The notes: generated by a model from the sequence alone, not told the origin. A stretch of DNA of 12,334 bases from Spirochaetaceae bacterium (GCA_003154555.1 PMDT01000391.1:1-12334), one strand, 5' to 3'; counted from the stretch's first letter, positions 1 through 7,225 are shown. Program-made: numbers and translations.

Positions 1-759
1 CACCTGGAGATCGTCCAGGAGCGGCTGGAGCGCGAGTTCGAGATGTCCATCGTCTTTACCGCCCCGTCGGTGCAGTACGGCATCACGTTGCAGGGCGGGA
101 AGAGCATCCTGGTCGACAACCCTTCGAATTTTCCTGATCCGTCGCAGATCACGCGGGCGGAAGAGCCGTTCATTTCCGCGTCGATGATCACCCCTGCGAC
201 GTACCTGGGCAATATCATCACGCTCTGCCTGGAGAAGCGCGGCACGCAGAAGAGCATGACCTACCTCGACGAGAAAAGGGTGGAGCTCGTCTTTGAGATG
301 CCCCTGGGCGAGGTCGTGTTCGACTTCTACGACAGGCTGAAGTCCGTGAGCCGCGGCTATGCCTCATTCGATTACCAGCTCATCGGGATGCGTGAAACGC
401 AGCTTTCCAAGCTCGACATCCTCATCAACGGAAAGATGGTCGATGCGCTGTCGCAGCTCGTGTTCCGTGGCAACGCCTACCAGACGGCGCGCCGCGTCTG
501 TGAGAGGCTTCGCGACGAGATCCCGCGCCAGCAGTTCAAGATCGCGATCCAGGGCGCCATCGGGAGCCAGATCATCGCCCGGGAGACCGTGAATGCCTTC
601 CGCAAGGACGTCACGGCAAAGTGCTACGGCGGGGACATCACGCGGAAGCGCAAGCTGCTGGAGAAACAGAAAGAGGGCAAGAAGCGCATGAAGATGGTCG
701 GGGATGTCGAGCTTCCCCAGTCCGCCTTCCTCGCGGTGCTGAAGACATCAGAGGATTGA
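1..759 (+). CDS. lepA: Elongation factor 4 (LepA), C-terminal part, 5' end outside window
   Basis: This is the last 252 codons of the ribosome-associated GTPase LepA/EF4, which acts on ribosomes in the cytoplasm (back-translocation, assembly or rescue roles have been proposed). The frame is open from base 1, so the gene enters from the left, and the ATG at 43 is internal. The fragment starts with the typical [13 protein letters not shown] segment. It then has the EF-G-like domain V part ([26 protein letters not shown]) and the LepA-specific C-terminal domain with [37 protein letters not shown] and [13 protein letters not shown]. These segments are diagnostic and separate it from EF-G and BipA. 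The GTPase domain lies outside the window. The stop TGA is at 757-759. The last 12 bases overlap the end of the convergent minus-strand gene, with no terminator hairpin visible between them. Identification is near certain. Confidence 0.97.
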   Translation, partial: HLEIVQERLEREFEMSIVFTAPSVQYGITLQGGKSILVDNPSNFPDPSQITRAEEPFISASMITPATYLGNIITLCLEKRGTQKSMTYLDEKRVELVFEMPLGEVVFDFYDRLKSVSRGYASFDYQLIGMRETQLSKLDILINGKMVDALSQLVFRGNAYQTARRVCERLRDEIPRQQFKIAIQGAIGSQIIARETVNAFRKDVTAKCYGGDITRKRKLLEKQKEGKKRMKMVGDVELPQSAFLAVLKTSED

Positions 760-2364
760 CGCCGCGCGCGCCATCCTCTGGCCGTAATATCCGGCAGCTA
801 CTCTCACCCGGGCGATAAAGCCCCGGTCAAGGGAGCCCGCATCGGGCTCGTCCGGGAAATGGATCCACGTGTAGTCCAATTCGTGCAGAAGCCCGCGGAG
901 CTCGTCCGGGACTGTCGCTCCCGACGTCGTGCATCCCGATGCCAGTTCCACGAATCTTTCAAGCCGCGTGCGTTCCGATGCGAGAAAAGAAGGAAGACGG
1001 TGCGCCGGGAATCGATGCGTGGAGTCTCTTCGCAGCCGCTCCTTTGGAGCGATAACGGATCCCAGCCGCTCCTCGAGCTCCGCTGCAGTGATCATCCTGA
1101 CGCCGAGGTCCAGTCCCAGGCCTCCGTGGTCGAACACGCGTCCGCCAGACTGCTGCGCCTGTTCGCGCAGTGAATCCCTGTAGGAGAGCAGCACGGCATC
1201 GGTCAGAACGCTCTGTCCGTCTTTCGCGGGCTCGCGGATGAGTTGCCGCCCGGCCATGGCGCGATAGGAGGCAAGCCCGACGGGAAAGAGGCGCGTGGAA
1301 TCGGCAAGCATCTGCACGTGCGTCGGACTGCCCCGCGCGTGGGTCCTTGACTGCGAATACGCGAAATCGAGCCCCGTGAGGTAGACCTCCGCGCGTGTGA
1401 GCCGCAGGGCCGCGTGCATGCCCGCAACACCCACCGAGCCAAGGGCGGGTATTGCCGTTGGCCGCAGACCCGCTTCCGCCAGCCGATCGAAAAGACTCAA
1501 TGGGGCGAAGTCGGAGGAAAAGAAACACAACCTGCCCACCGCCAGGCGTGCCGCGACGGGGAACGAGGACAGGTCGCAGGCGAGCAAACTCTCCGGTGCC
1601 AGGCCGGGGACGAAATCCCGCAGGTTGGCAGCCTGCGCCTCCAGCGCGATCACGATGTCAGGATGGATGCCACCTGCCATGAAGCAGGGAAGGGCCGTGT
1701 CGACAGTGACGAGCACGAAACGATCGCGCAGCCGGGCGATGGTGGGGAGCGTTGCGTCGAGCGAAGGGCCCGCACCGGCGAGCATCACGGGCATATCGGT
1801 GGAGAGGGTGCCGAAGTCCTCGGCGCGTGCCAGCAGGGGCAGATTGGAGATGAGGTTGCGCACCTGCAGGCTTCCCAGGGCGATCAGAGTGAGCCGGTTC
1901 TGCCAGTATCGTTTCAGCTCCTGTTCGAGCGCATGAAGGATCCCGGCGTACACGACGGGTGCCAGCCGGTAGCCCGCGCTGAGGGGAAGCTCCATCACCC
2001 GGCGAAATCTGCCCGTGCCGAGATTCCGCAGCGCCGCCGCAGCGGCCGTGGGGTCATCCGTGCGGACGATGGTGAGCCGCGGGTCGCGCGGCAGCCCCGA
2101 TGAGATCGCCGTGCCCATCACCTCCTGGAAGGCCTCGATGCAGAGCACGGCCCCATCCGCGGGCAGAGCCTGGAGGAGGTTCTCCAGGCCGTAGCCAAGG
2201 CCCACGGAGGGAACGAAGACAAGGGTCTTCTGCAAAGGCGAAAAAACGCGCGCCTTTCGGCGCGCGTACTCTGTCGGATCTTCGGAAGGATAGAATCGGA
2301 TTCCCCGCCACTGGAGATTCGGCCCGTGTGGCGTCGGCAGGAGGAGAGGTTCCTCTCCCGGCAT
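748..2364 (-). CDS. Maf/DUF115 family (MptE-like) glycosyltransferase-like protein
   Basis: A 538-residue soluble protein that I place in the DUF115 / motility-associated-factor (Maf) family. Members are annotated either as flagellin glycosyltransferases or as 6-hydroxymethylpterin diphosphokinase MptE-like. Visible family features are a GLGYG loop (about 55-59) in an N-terminal Rossmann-like segment, the central GAGPSLD motif (197-203), VTVDTAL (219-225), GGIHPDI (231-237), [12 protein letters not shown] (309-320) and TGLDFAY (330-336). No signal peptide or membrane segment is seen, so it should be cytoplasmic. The ATG at 2362-2364 follows the stop of the foldase gene by 6 nt, so the two are probably cotranscribed. 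An AGGA lies about 14 nt upstream of the start. Its stop is inside the end of convergent lepA. Membership of the family is fairly sure. A role in sugar transfer to flagellar or surface proteins is inferred from relatives, and no flagellar gene is in the window. Confidence 0.8.
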   Translation of the reverse strand: MPGEEPLLLPTPHGPNLQWRGIRFYPSEDPTEYARRKARVFSPLQKTLVFVPSVGLGYGLENLLQALPADGAVLCIEAFQEVMGTAISSGLPRDPRLTIVRTDDPTAAAAALRNLGTGRFRRVMELPLSAGYRLAPVVYAGILHALEQELKRYWQNRLTLIALGSLQVRNLISNLPLLARAEDFGTLSTDMPVMLAGAGPSLDATLPTIARLRDRFVLVTVDTALPCFMAGGIHPDIVIALEAQAANLRDFVPGLAPESLLACDLSSFPVAARLAVGRLCFFSSDFAPLSLFDRLAEAGLRPTAIPALGSVGVAGMHAALRLTRAEVYLTGLDFAYSQSRTHARGSPTHVQMLADSTRLFPVGLASYRAMAGRQLIREPAKDGQSVLTDAVLLSYRDSLREQAQQSGGRVFDHGGLGLDLGVRMITAAELEERLGSVIAPKERLRRDSTHRFPAHRLPSFLASERTRLERFVELASGCTTSGATVPDELRGLLHELDYTWIHFPDEPDAGSLDRGFIARVRVAAGYYGQRMARAASIL

Positions 2365-2370
2365 TGCCGC

Positions 2371-3936
2371 CTACTGTTTCCTGCTGGAGGGCGCCACGTA
2401 CGTGCTGAAAGCGGCGTCGAAATTGTTCGTGAGCTTGTCCGGTGTCATCATCACCGAGTACAGGTCGTACTGCAGCGACTGGTTGGCGACGTAGGGGACC
2501 CAGTTCGACACGATGGCAGCGGCACTGTCAGCCATCTGCTGCTCGCCCTTCAACTGCAGCACAAGCACCTGGTCGTCCAGGACGACGGGAGCCGATACCT
2601 GGTCCTTGCCCAGCGTGAATGCGCGGTAGAAGAAGTCCTCCGAGTTCGCCGCGTTGGCCGGCGTGTCCGCATCCACCGTCGCCTTCAGGGGAACGAAGGA
2701 GAAGACGCTGGAGAGGTTGACCGGGAAAAACAGGGTGGACGAAACCTTCAGCCCCATCTCCCGTGCCGCGGCATTGAAACCGACCTCGGCGGACCGGCGT
2801 GAAAGCTGGCCAGCGCGCTCGTTGAAATAGTCTTCGATCTTGCCCTTCTCATACGTGGTGATGTAGGTGCGCACGTCGGCCTGGATGGCGGCGTTGGTGA
2901 AATCCGCGTCAGTGGCCTCGGTGTCGCAGCGATAGATCATCCAGCCGAAGGTGCCCTTGAGCACGTCGCTCACGTCCCCCGTTTTCAGCGCAAGGACCTT
3001 CTGGGCGTTTGCCTTGACGTCGAAGTCAGCCTCGAGGTCATACGCGTAGCGCCAGCCCATGTCGCCGCCCTTGTCGGCGTAGCTGTCCTTCGAATACGTC
3101 TTGGCCAGCTCTTCGAAGCTGCTCGTCTTGTCGAGGATCTTCTTCCTGATTTCCGTTGCCTGCGCCTCGGAAGTCTTCACGAGGATCCTGCTCAGCTTTT
3201 CCCTGACAAAACGGGACTTGTTCGCTTCCCCGTACTTGCGCACCTCTTCATTCGGGAATGAAGTGAAGGGGAGGCTCACGAAGTTGAAGCTGCGCTCCGG
3301 CAGCATCATGGTCTTGATAAACTCCGTTTCCTTTGTTCCATCCTTGATGCCGCCCGCCAGGTCATTCACGAATGTCCCCGACCGGAGATTTTCGCGCGTG
3401 ATCTTGCGCGTCGAGGCCTTGTCCGCCGCCGATGCCGCGGTAAACTTGTCTTCGCTGAACTTCCCGTTCTCGTCGAGATAGCCCGGGTAGCTCAGGAGCG
3501 ACTTGTCCACGGCGTCCTCTGATATGTTCACGCCGGCGCGATCGGCCTGCTGCAGGATGGCGTAATGCTCCGCGGTGCCCATGAATGCCTGGTACCAGAC
3601 CTGGTAGGTCTGCGCCGTGTTGTCCGTGTTGCCCGTGCCGGCGTTGCTTCCCTGCACCTGGCTCGCGTACTGCTGGACCTGCTGGGAGAAGTAGTTGCCC
3701 TGAACGTAGGAAATCTCCTGGCCATTGTAGGCACCGAAAACGATGTTCCCGCCGTTTCCGATGTTCCCCCGTCCCATGATTCCGCCCGGCCCCGCGAGCA
3801 CGAAGCTCACGACAATGACGACGAGCAGAACGACCAGGCCCACGTACATGATCGGATGGGTCTGGTGGCGCTTCTCTATCGTTTCGGAGACAGTCTCTCC
3901 CTTTTTTTCCCGCGCTCTCCTGATCTCTCGTGACAT
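2371..3936 (-). CDS. Membrane-anchored parvulin-type peptidyl-prolyl isomerase (PpiD/SurA-like)
   Basis: A 521-residue protein with a short charged cytoplasmic N-terminus, one membrane segment (about 31-49), a glycine-rich linker (50-70) and a large extracytosolic part. Residues 80-240 resemble the SurA/PpiD N-terminal chaperone region. Residues 246-340 form a parvulin domain (KLSRILVKTSEAQA, FEELAKTYSKD, KGGDMGW, LKTGDVSDVLKGTFGWMIYR). Residues 400-470 may be a second, degenerate parvulin-like domain. The expected role is folding of exported or envelope proteins. I chose the ATG at 3936, not the in-frame ATG at 3987, because AGGAAAAGG (3939-3947) lies just upstream of 3936. The 3987 ATG sits between the -35 and -10 hexamers of a strong promoter and so would be untranscribed. 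The Maf/DUF115 gene follows after 6 nt. The family call is firm; PpiD or SurA orthology is not decided. Confidence 0.88.
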   Translation of the reverse strand: MSREIRRAREKKGETVSETIEKRHQTHPIMYVGLVVLLVVIVVSFVLAGPGGIMGRGNIGNGGNIVFGAYNGQEISYVQGNYFSQQVQQYASQVQGSNAGTGNTDNTAQTYQVWYQAFMGTAEHYAILQQADRAGVNISEDAVDKSLLSYPGYLDENGKFSEDKFTAASAADKASTRKITRENLRSGTFVNDLAGGIKDGTKETEFIKTMMLPERSFNFVSLPFTSFPNEEVRKYGEANKSRFVREKLSRILVKTSEAQATEIRKKILDKTSSFEELAKTYSKDSYADKGGDMGWRYAYDLEADFDVKANAQKVLALKTGDVSDVLKGTFGWMIYRCDTEATDADFTNAAIQADVRTYITTYEKGKIEDYFNERAGQLSRRSAEVGFNAAAREMGLKVSSTLFFPVNLSSVFSFVPLKATVDADTPANAANSEDFFYRAFTLGKDQVSAPVVLDDQVLVLQLKGEQQMADSAAAIVSNWVPYVANQSLQYDLYSVMMTPDKLTNNFDAAFSTYVAPSSRKQ

Positions 3937-3938
3937 TG

Positions 3939-3947
3939 CCTTTTCCT
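3939..3947 (-). promoter_or_regulatory. Ribosome binding site that decides the foldase start
   Basis: AGGAAAAGG on the minus strand ends 2 nt before the ATG at 3936. It supports that start over the ATG 51 bases upstream. Confidence 0.65.
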
Positions 3948-3977
3948 GTGTGAAGTGTGATGGATTCCGACTGGAAG

Positions 3978-4006
3978 AAAGTAGCATAGCCCGGTAGGCG
4001 TGTCAA
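3978..4006 (-). promoter_or_regulatory. Sigma70-type promoter of the foldase-Maf unit
   Basis: Minus strand: a perfect -35 TTGACA (4001-4006), a 17-nt spacer, and -10 TACTTT (3978-3983) preceded by TGC, an extended -10. Transcription should begin near 3971, giving a leader of about 35 nt before the ATG at 3936. Confidence 0.7.
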
Positions 4007-4159
4007 CGACCCGGGAGTACCGGCCTGGACGCTCGCAGGCGGGCGACGGCGTCCTCTGCGTCCGGCGCCCCCACCGGTGCCTCTTCCACCACATGCTACA
4101 CGCTCGCCTGGACGCGGCCCCTTGACAGCACCCACACCCGCGGCTACATTCACGCTCAC
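3988..4159. other. Divergent intergenic region between foldase gene and tRNA pair
   Basis: This 172-base GC-rich region has a promoter for each side, leftward (-35 at 4001-4006) and rightward (4122-4150). Between them is an imperfect hairpin at 4027-4054 (GGACGC paired with GCGTCC, plus an inner TCG/CGA and a two-base bulge). It has no T tract, so I do not call it a terminator. I see no credible gene here. Confidence 0.6.
4122..4150 (+). promoter_or_regulatory. Sigma70-type promoter of the tRNA-Asp/tRNA-Pro pair
   Basis: TTGACA (4122-4127), a spacer of exactly 17 nt, then TACATT (4145-4150). The predicted start is near 4157, only about 3 nt ahead of the mature tRNA-Asp 5' end at 4160. Confidence 0.75.
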
Positions 4160-4233
4160 GGGGGCGTGGCGAAGCTGGTTATCGCGCTGGCCTGTCAAGC
4201 CGGAGGCCGCGGGTTCAAGTCCCGTCGCTCCCG
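4160..4233 (+). tRNA. tRNA-Asp (anticodon GTC)
   Basis: A complete 74-nt cloverleaf without encoded CCA. The acceptor GGGGGCG pairs with CGCTCCC (one G-T pair). The D stem is GCGA/TCGC, the anticodon stem CTGGC/GCCGG with loop CTGTCAA (GTC at 34-36), and the variable loop AGGCC. The T stem is GCGGG/CCCGT with loop TTCAAGT. The discriminator base is G, as expected for Asp. A run of nine T (4237-4245) follows closely. Confidence 0.96.
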
Positions 4234-4247
4234 CTCTTTTTTTTTCT

Positions 4248-4268
4248 AGGGGCGCTGACCGCGCCCCT
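4248..4268 (+). other. Perfect 8-bp hairpin in the spacer between the tRNAs
   Basis: AGGGGCGC (4248-4255), loop TGACC, GCGCCCCT (4261-4268). The T run lies before rather than after it and only TT follows, so a standard intrinsic terminator is unlikely. It may be a processing or stability element in the tRNA precursor. A smaller hairpin (CACGG, loop AAAT, CCGTG) follows at 4278-4291. Confidence 0.5.
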
Positions 4269-4299
4269 TTCGAAGATCACGGAAATCCGTGAAACCCAT

Positions 4300-4372
4300 C
4301 GGGCTGTAGCGCAGTTGGTAGCGCGTTCGGTTCGGGACCGAAAGGCCGGCGGTTCAAACCCGCCCAGCCCGA
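4300..4372 (+). tRNA. tRNA-Pro (anticodon CGG)
   Basis: A complete 73-nt cloverleaf without encoded CCA. The acceptor CGGGCTG pairs perfectly with CAGCCCG. The D stem is GCGC/GCGC, the anticodon stem TTCGG/CCGAA with loop TTCGGGA (CGG at 34-36, G37), and the T stem GGCGG/CCGCC with loop TTCAAAC. The discriminator base is A. The C1-G72 pair and G37 fit tRNA-Pro. No separate promoter is seen in the 66-nt spacer, so it is probably cotranscribed with tRNA-Asp. Confidence 0.96.
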
Positions 4373-4419
4373 AACCTCTCCTTTTCTTTCTCCTCATAGA
4401 GCCGGCGGCACGCGGCGCC

Positions 4420-5961
4420 TCACGTCGAGTAGCCGGGGAAGTAGTCGCTGCGCACGTGCCGGCGGGGCACGCCGACATTGCGGAGGACCTTCTTCATTGT
4501 ATTCACCATGCCCGGCGACCCTGAAACGAAGAAGTGGCGCGTGGCGAAATCGGGGATATCGCTCCTGATCATCGCCGCATCGATAAAACCTGTCCGGCCC
4601 TGCCAACCCGCTCGGGTCCTGTCCTTGTCGGTGAGGGTATGCACGACCCGCACGCCGGCCTTCTTTTCCGCGTCGCAGAGCACGTCCTTGAACACGATCT
4701 CCTCCTCGCGGTAATTCGAATAGAGGAGCACGATGTCGCGGCGCGCTCCCGTGTCCACGAGATACTTGATCATGCTGCGGAAGGGCGTGATCCCGATGCC
4801 TCCCGCGATGAAGGCCAGCGGTATCGATGGATCCTTCGGCAGGACGAAATCGCCGCCGAGCTCTCCCGCGGTAATTTTCGAGCCCGGCTCCATGCGCGAA
4901 AGGTGCTGCTTGTAGCGGGACAACGGCGGTGAGAAGCGCGCGGCGATCATGATGTCAGGCTCCGTGGGCGATGAGGCGATGCTGAAATGCCGCCGGCTCC
5001 CCCTGCTGTCGCCGTGAGGGACGGGAAGCGTCCACTCCAGGTACTGCCCCAGCTTGTGCGTGAAGCCCGCAGGCTTCATGAATGTGAAAGCCCAGATGCC
5101 GCTGCCGATCTCACGCGACTCCTTCAACGAAAGGCGCAGCTTGAAGCTCGGGCTCACGATGTAGGAAAAAAGGTTTCCGATCAGGAGGGCATCCTCTGGG
5201 GTCAGGTTCTGGCCGAGAATCGTGAGCTGCGGCTGGTAGAGAAACGCGACGATGGCGGCGTAGGCGATCTGCAGCGGAAAGCTTTTCGGCGACGTCATGG
5301 GCTCGGTGAACATCACGGCGGCGAAGAACAGGAGCGACGTCTGTCCGAAGACGAATATCACGCTCTGCAGGACAAGGTCGAGCGTGAGCCCCTGGACAAG
5401 GGCCAGGGCGACATTGAATGCAAGGAATGCGCCGAGGAAGACGCCGACAAGCCGGATCCGGCTCACCTTGCGCACCAGGAGAACGCCACCGACCACCACG
5501 AGGGGAAGGAGTGCCATGTTGCCCACCCACCAGCTTGCAAAGCCTCCAAAAACCAGCCCGGAGAAGAGGGCGCCGATCGCAGCGGGATTAAACGCGTGCT
5601 GACGCCGCAGGGCCAGAAGATACTTGGAGGCGATGGCGACGAGCCCGGCCAGCGCGACGATTCCCGCCTGCCGGATGTCCGTGATAACCGACGCAGGTGC
5701 GAGGATCAGCGCCAGGATAAGCGCCGTGATGAGGCTGGATTCGGGATTGGTGCGGATCCTGAAAAGCCGCGCAAAGAGAGCGTTGGCGCCGAAACAGACG
5801 GCAAGGAGGATCGCGGTCGAAGAAAGGATGCCGACGGGATCCACCGGCACGATGCCGAACGTGCTGAGAACGAGCCCGAGCCCGAGGAGAGCGGCAAGGT
5901 AGTACAGGGTGAGCCTGTACATTGTGAATCTGTTCAGGAACCGGTCGACGATCTGCATCAT
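4420..5961 (-). CDS. NqrB/RnfD-type membrane domain fused to FAD/NAD(P)H oxidoreductase (FNR-like) domain
   Basis: A 513-residue fusion. Residues about 15-270 carry eight to ten hydrophobic segments with marks of the NqrB/RnfD family, the membrane flavoproteins of Na+-NQR and Rnf: TNPESSLITALILALIL, HAFNPAAIGAL (122-132) and TEPMTSP (219-225). Residues about 275-513 form a ferredoxin-NADP reductase fold. It has the FAD site RHFSIASS (324-331), the nucleotide site AGGIGITPFRS (386-396), LLYSNYREEEIVF, and a C-terminal SGSPGM (480-485) where relatives often have a Cys-Gly motif. No Cys cluster for an iron-sulfur centre is seen. It probably oxidises NAD(P)H in the cytoplasm and passes electrons across the membrane to the FMN carrier encoded upstream. 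The start at 5961 overlaps the apbE stop as ATGA; a further 109 codons of open frame upstream are shadow of apbE. I see no SGAT flavinylation motif in it. Confidence 0.85.
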   Translation of the reverse strand: MMQIVDRFLNRFTMYRLTLYYLAALLGLGLVLSTFGIVPVDPVGILSSTAILLAVCFGANALFARLFRIRTNPESSLITALILALILAPASVITDIRQAGIVALAGLVAIASKYLLALRRQHAFNPAAIGALFSGLVFGGFASWWVGNMALLPLVVVGGVLLVRKVSRIRLVGVFLGAFLAFNVALALVQGLTLDLVLQSVIFVFGQTSLLFFAAVMFTEPMTSPKSFPLQIAYAAIVAFLYQPQLTILGQNLTPEDALLIGNLFSYIVSPSFKLRLSLKESREIGSGIWAFTFMKPAGFTHKLGQYLEWTLPVPHGDSRGSRRHFSIASSPTEPDIMIAARFSPPLSRYKQHLSRMEPGSKITAGELGGDFVLPKDPSIPLAFIAGGIGITPFRSMIKYLVDTGARRDIVLLYSNYREEEIVFKDVLCDAEKKAGVRVVHTLTDKDRTRAGWQGRTGFIDAAMIRSDIPDFATRHFFVSGSPGMVNTMKKVLRNVGVPRRHVRSDYFPGYST

Positions 5962-6734
5962 GATTCGATATACCTCGCAAAGCCGGGTGTGAATGTCGCC
6001 GTGCCTGTTTTTTCGATCATGTAGGCATCGAAGTCCGGCATGGCCGCCACGAAATTGACGCCCTCCCTGCCCATGGCGAACGCAGCGGTTGCAAAACGAT
6101 CTGCCTCGTACACGTTGGGACCGATGACCGTCATGCTGGCGATCTCGTCCGCGGCGGCGCCCGTCCGGGGATTCCAGATGTGCGCTCCGCGGATATAGGT
6201 GCCGGAGGTCGCGATGCCGCGATTCGTGAGGTGAAGCCGGTGGACGAGCTTCGACGGCTCGAAGGGGCTTCGAAGCCCGATCGCCCACGGCGACCCCTCG
6301 TCATTCGCGCCGCGCATTTCGATGTCGCCGCCGGCTTCGATGCAGAAGCTGATGAAGCCGTCGTCGTCGAGCAGGCGCGCCGCGCGGGCAATCGCCCAGC
6401 CCTTGACCAGTCCGCTGGGATCGAAGTGCCCGCCGGCCCGGACATTGAAGTAGCCGTCGGTCTCCCGGCGCGTCTGCTCGGAGAGTGCAAGTACTTCCCG
6501 CATCTCCGCGCTTGCATCCGTCTGCGCCAGTTCGCCGCGATCGATGCGGGAGGTTTCACTCGCAGGCTTGTACGGGCTGAACCTTTCGTCCACGTCGCGG
6601 AAGGAGTCGAAGACACCGCCGATCGCATCGTCGACGGTGAGGTAGCGCGCCCCCTCTGCCGCCCCGTCCATCCTCTCCCGATCGGGGATCGCCACGGTGA
6701 TCGGCATCCCCATGATCAGCTCGGTGCGTTTCAT
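5958..6734 (-). CDS. apbE: ApbE-type FAD:protein FMN transferase, no signal peptide
   Basis: A 258-residue enzyme of the ApbE family, which transfers FMN from FAD to a Ser/Thr of target proteins, with Mg2+. Family motifs in order are MGMPITVAI at the N-terminus, RFSPYKPASETSRID, FDPSGLVKGWAIARAA, CIEAGGDIEMRG, GIATSGTYIRGAHIWNPRTG and the metal-site region YEADRFATAAFAMG. It is shorter than the usual roughly 320-350 residues because the exported or lipoprotein N-terminus is absent. The protein begins at the catalytic core. An in-frame stop at 6780-6782 leaves room for at most 15 more codons, so no leader is hidden upstream. Its start overlaps the stop of the FMN-binding gene as ATGA, indicating coupled translation. 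The likely substrate is Thr113 of that neighbour. Odd point: the enzyme appears cytosolic while its substrate is exported. Confidence 0.93.
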   Translation of the reverse strand: MKRTELIMGMPITVAIPDRERMDGAAEGARYLTVDDAIGGVFDSFRDVDERFSPYKPASETSRIDRGELAQTDASAEMREVLALSEQTRRETDGYFNVRAGGHFDPSGLVKGWAIARAARLLDDDGFISFCIEAGGDIEMRGANDEGSPWAIGLRSPFEPSKLVHRLHLTNRGIATSGTYIRGAHIWNPRTGAAADEIASMTVIGPNVYEADRFATAAFAMGREGVNFVAAMPDFDAYMIEKTGTATFTPGFARYIES

Positions 6735-7129
6735 ATGCCGGCCGGCTTCAGGGCTGCCTGGAGGGACTTGATGAACGCGTCACTGGTGAACGTGGCACCG
6801 CTGATGAAGTCCACCTTGTAGCTCTGCGCGTCCACCGCCTCCTGGATGAGGTAGGGAAGGGCGATGCTGTTGATGTAGTGCGACCTTCCATTGTCGTTGG
6901 GATATTCGAGGATCTTCACGTCCGTGAGCGATCCGTTCTTGATGACGGCCTCCACCTTCAGGTAGCCGTAGAAGGCATATTCCCTTTTCCCCGTGAAGGT
7001 CCCGTCCTTCAGCGCATAGGCGACCTTTGTCGCGGGTGCCGCGGAGGCAGCGCCGGCCCCTGCCAGAAGAAGTGCCGCCGCTGAGGCTATCCCCGCCGCT
7101 GTCCGTCTGAACTGTCTGTGGTGCTTCAT
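6731..7129 (-). CDS. Exported single-domain FMN-binding protein (FMN_bind, RnfG/NqrC-like)
   Basis: A 132-residue protein with a signal peptide: a basic start including R8-R9, a hydrophobic run of about 13-27, and a possible cut after ASA at 30. An FMN_bind domain of about 100 residues follows. It contains the flavinylation motif SGAT (110-113, followed by FTS), so FMN is expected on Thr113. YKDGTF-like (40-45) and YAFYGYLKVEAVIKNG (51-66) segments fit the family. It is the likely extracytosolic electron acceptor of the membrane fusion protein encoded two genes downstream, modified by the adjacent ApbE. The ATG at 7129 has a strong ribosome site (AGAGGAGA). R8-R9 with following small residues loosely resembles a twin-arginine signal, but the consensus is poor. 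Confidence 0.9.
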   Translation of the reverse strand: MKHHRQFRRTAAGIASAAALLLAGAGAASAAPATKVAYALKDGTFTGKREYAFYGYLKVEAVIKNGSLTDVKILEYPNDNGRSHYINSIALPYLIQEAVDAQSYKVDFISGATFTSDAFIKSLQAALKPAGI

Positions 7130-7136
7130 CTTGTGT

Positions 7137-7144
7137 TCTCCTCT
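7137..7144 (-). promoter_or_regulatory. Strong ribosome binding site of the FMN-binding gene
   Basis: AGAGGAGA lies 7 nt before the ATG at 7129 and fixes that start. The two genes downstream have no comparable site and depend on stop-start overlaps. Confidence 0.75.
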
Positions 7145-7161
7145 GCAATCAGTGTCGGAGA

Positions 7162-7197
7162 CGAAGATGAAGGGGAGATGAAGTGACGGGAGATGAA
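7162..7197. repeat. Three near-identical 10-base direct repeats, possible regulator site
   Basis: Plus-strand copies are CGAAGATGAA (7162-7171), GGGAGATGAA (7173-7182) and GGGAGATGAA (7188-7197). The starts are spaced 11 and 15 bases apart. OmpR/PhoB-family regulators bind tandem direct repeats of about 10-11 bases, and such a regulator is encoded just upstream. A TATAAC hexamer (minus strand, 7204-7209) could be a -10 element, but no good -35 is seen with it. Confidence 0.4.
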
Positions 7198-7225
7198 TAA
7201 AAAGTTATATGGCGCGCGCGTGGGG

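Noticed and set aside
4248..4268. Hairpin between the tRNAs as an intrinsic terminator
   Set aside because: Only two T follow it on the plus strand and A-rich sequence follows on the minus strand. The T run precedes the stem. It is kept as a structural element only.
4160..4372. tRNA genes as an attachment site for an integrated element
   Set aside because: No integrase gene is near, no repeat of a tRNA 3' end is seen in the window, and the flanking genes look like ordinary chromosomal genes.
4987..6024. Long plus-strand open frame of 345 codons opposite the membrane fusion gene
   Set aside because: It is rich in Arg, Glu, Asp and Lys with no family motifs, and it is antisense to a clearly coding NqrB/RnfD-FNR gene. 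Such frames are common opposite GC-rich genes.
5962..6288. Extension of the membrane fusion protein by 109 residues at its N-terminus
   Set aside because: The extra residues are Arg/His/Gly-rich, lie wholly within apbE in another frame, and resemble no domain. The ATGA overlap at 5958-5961 gives a normal start.
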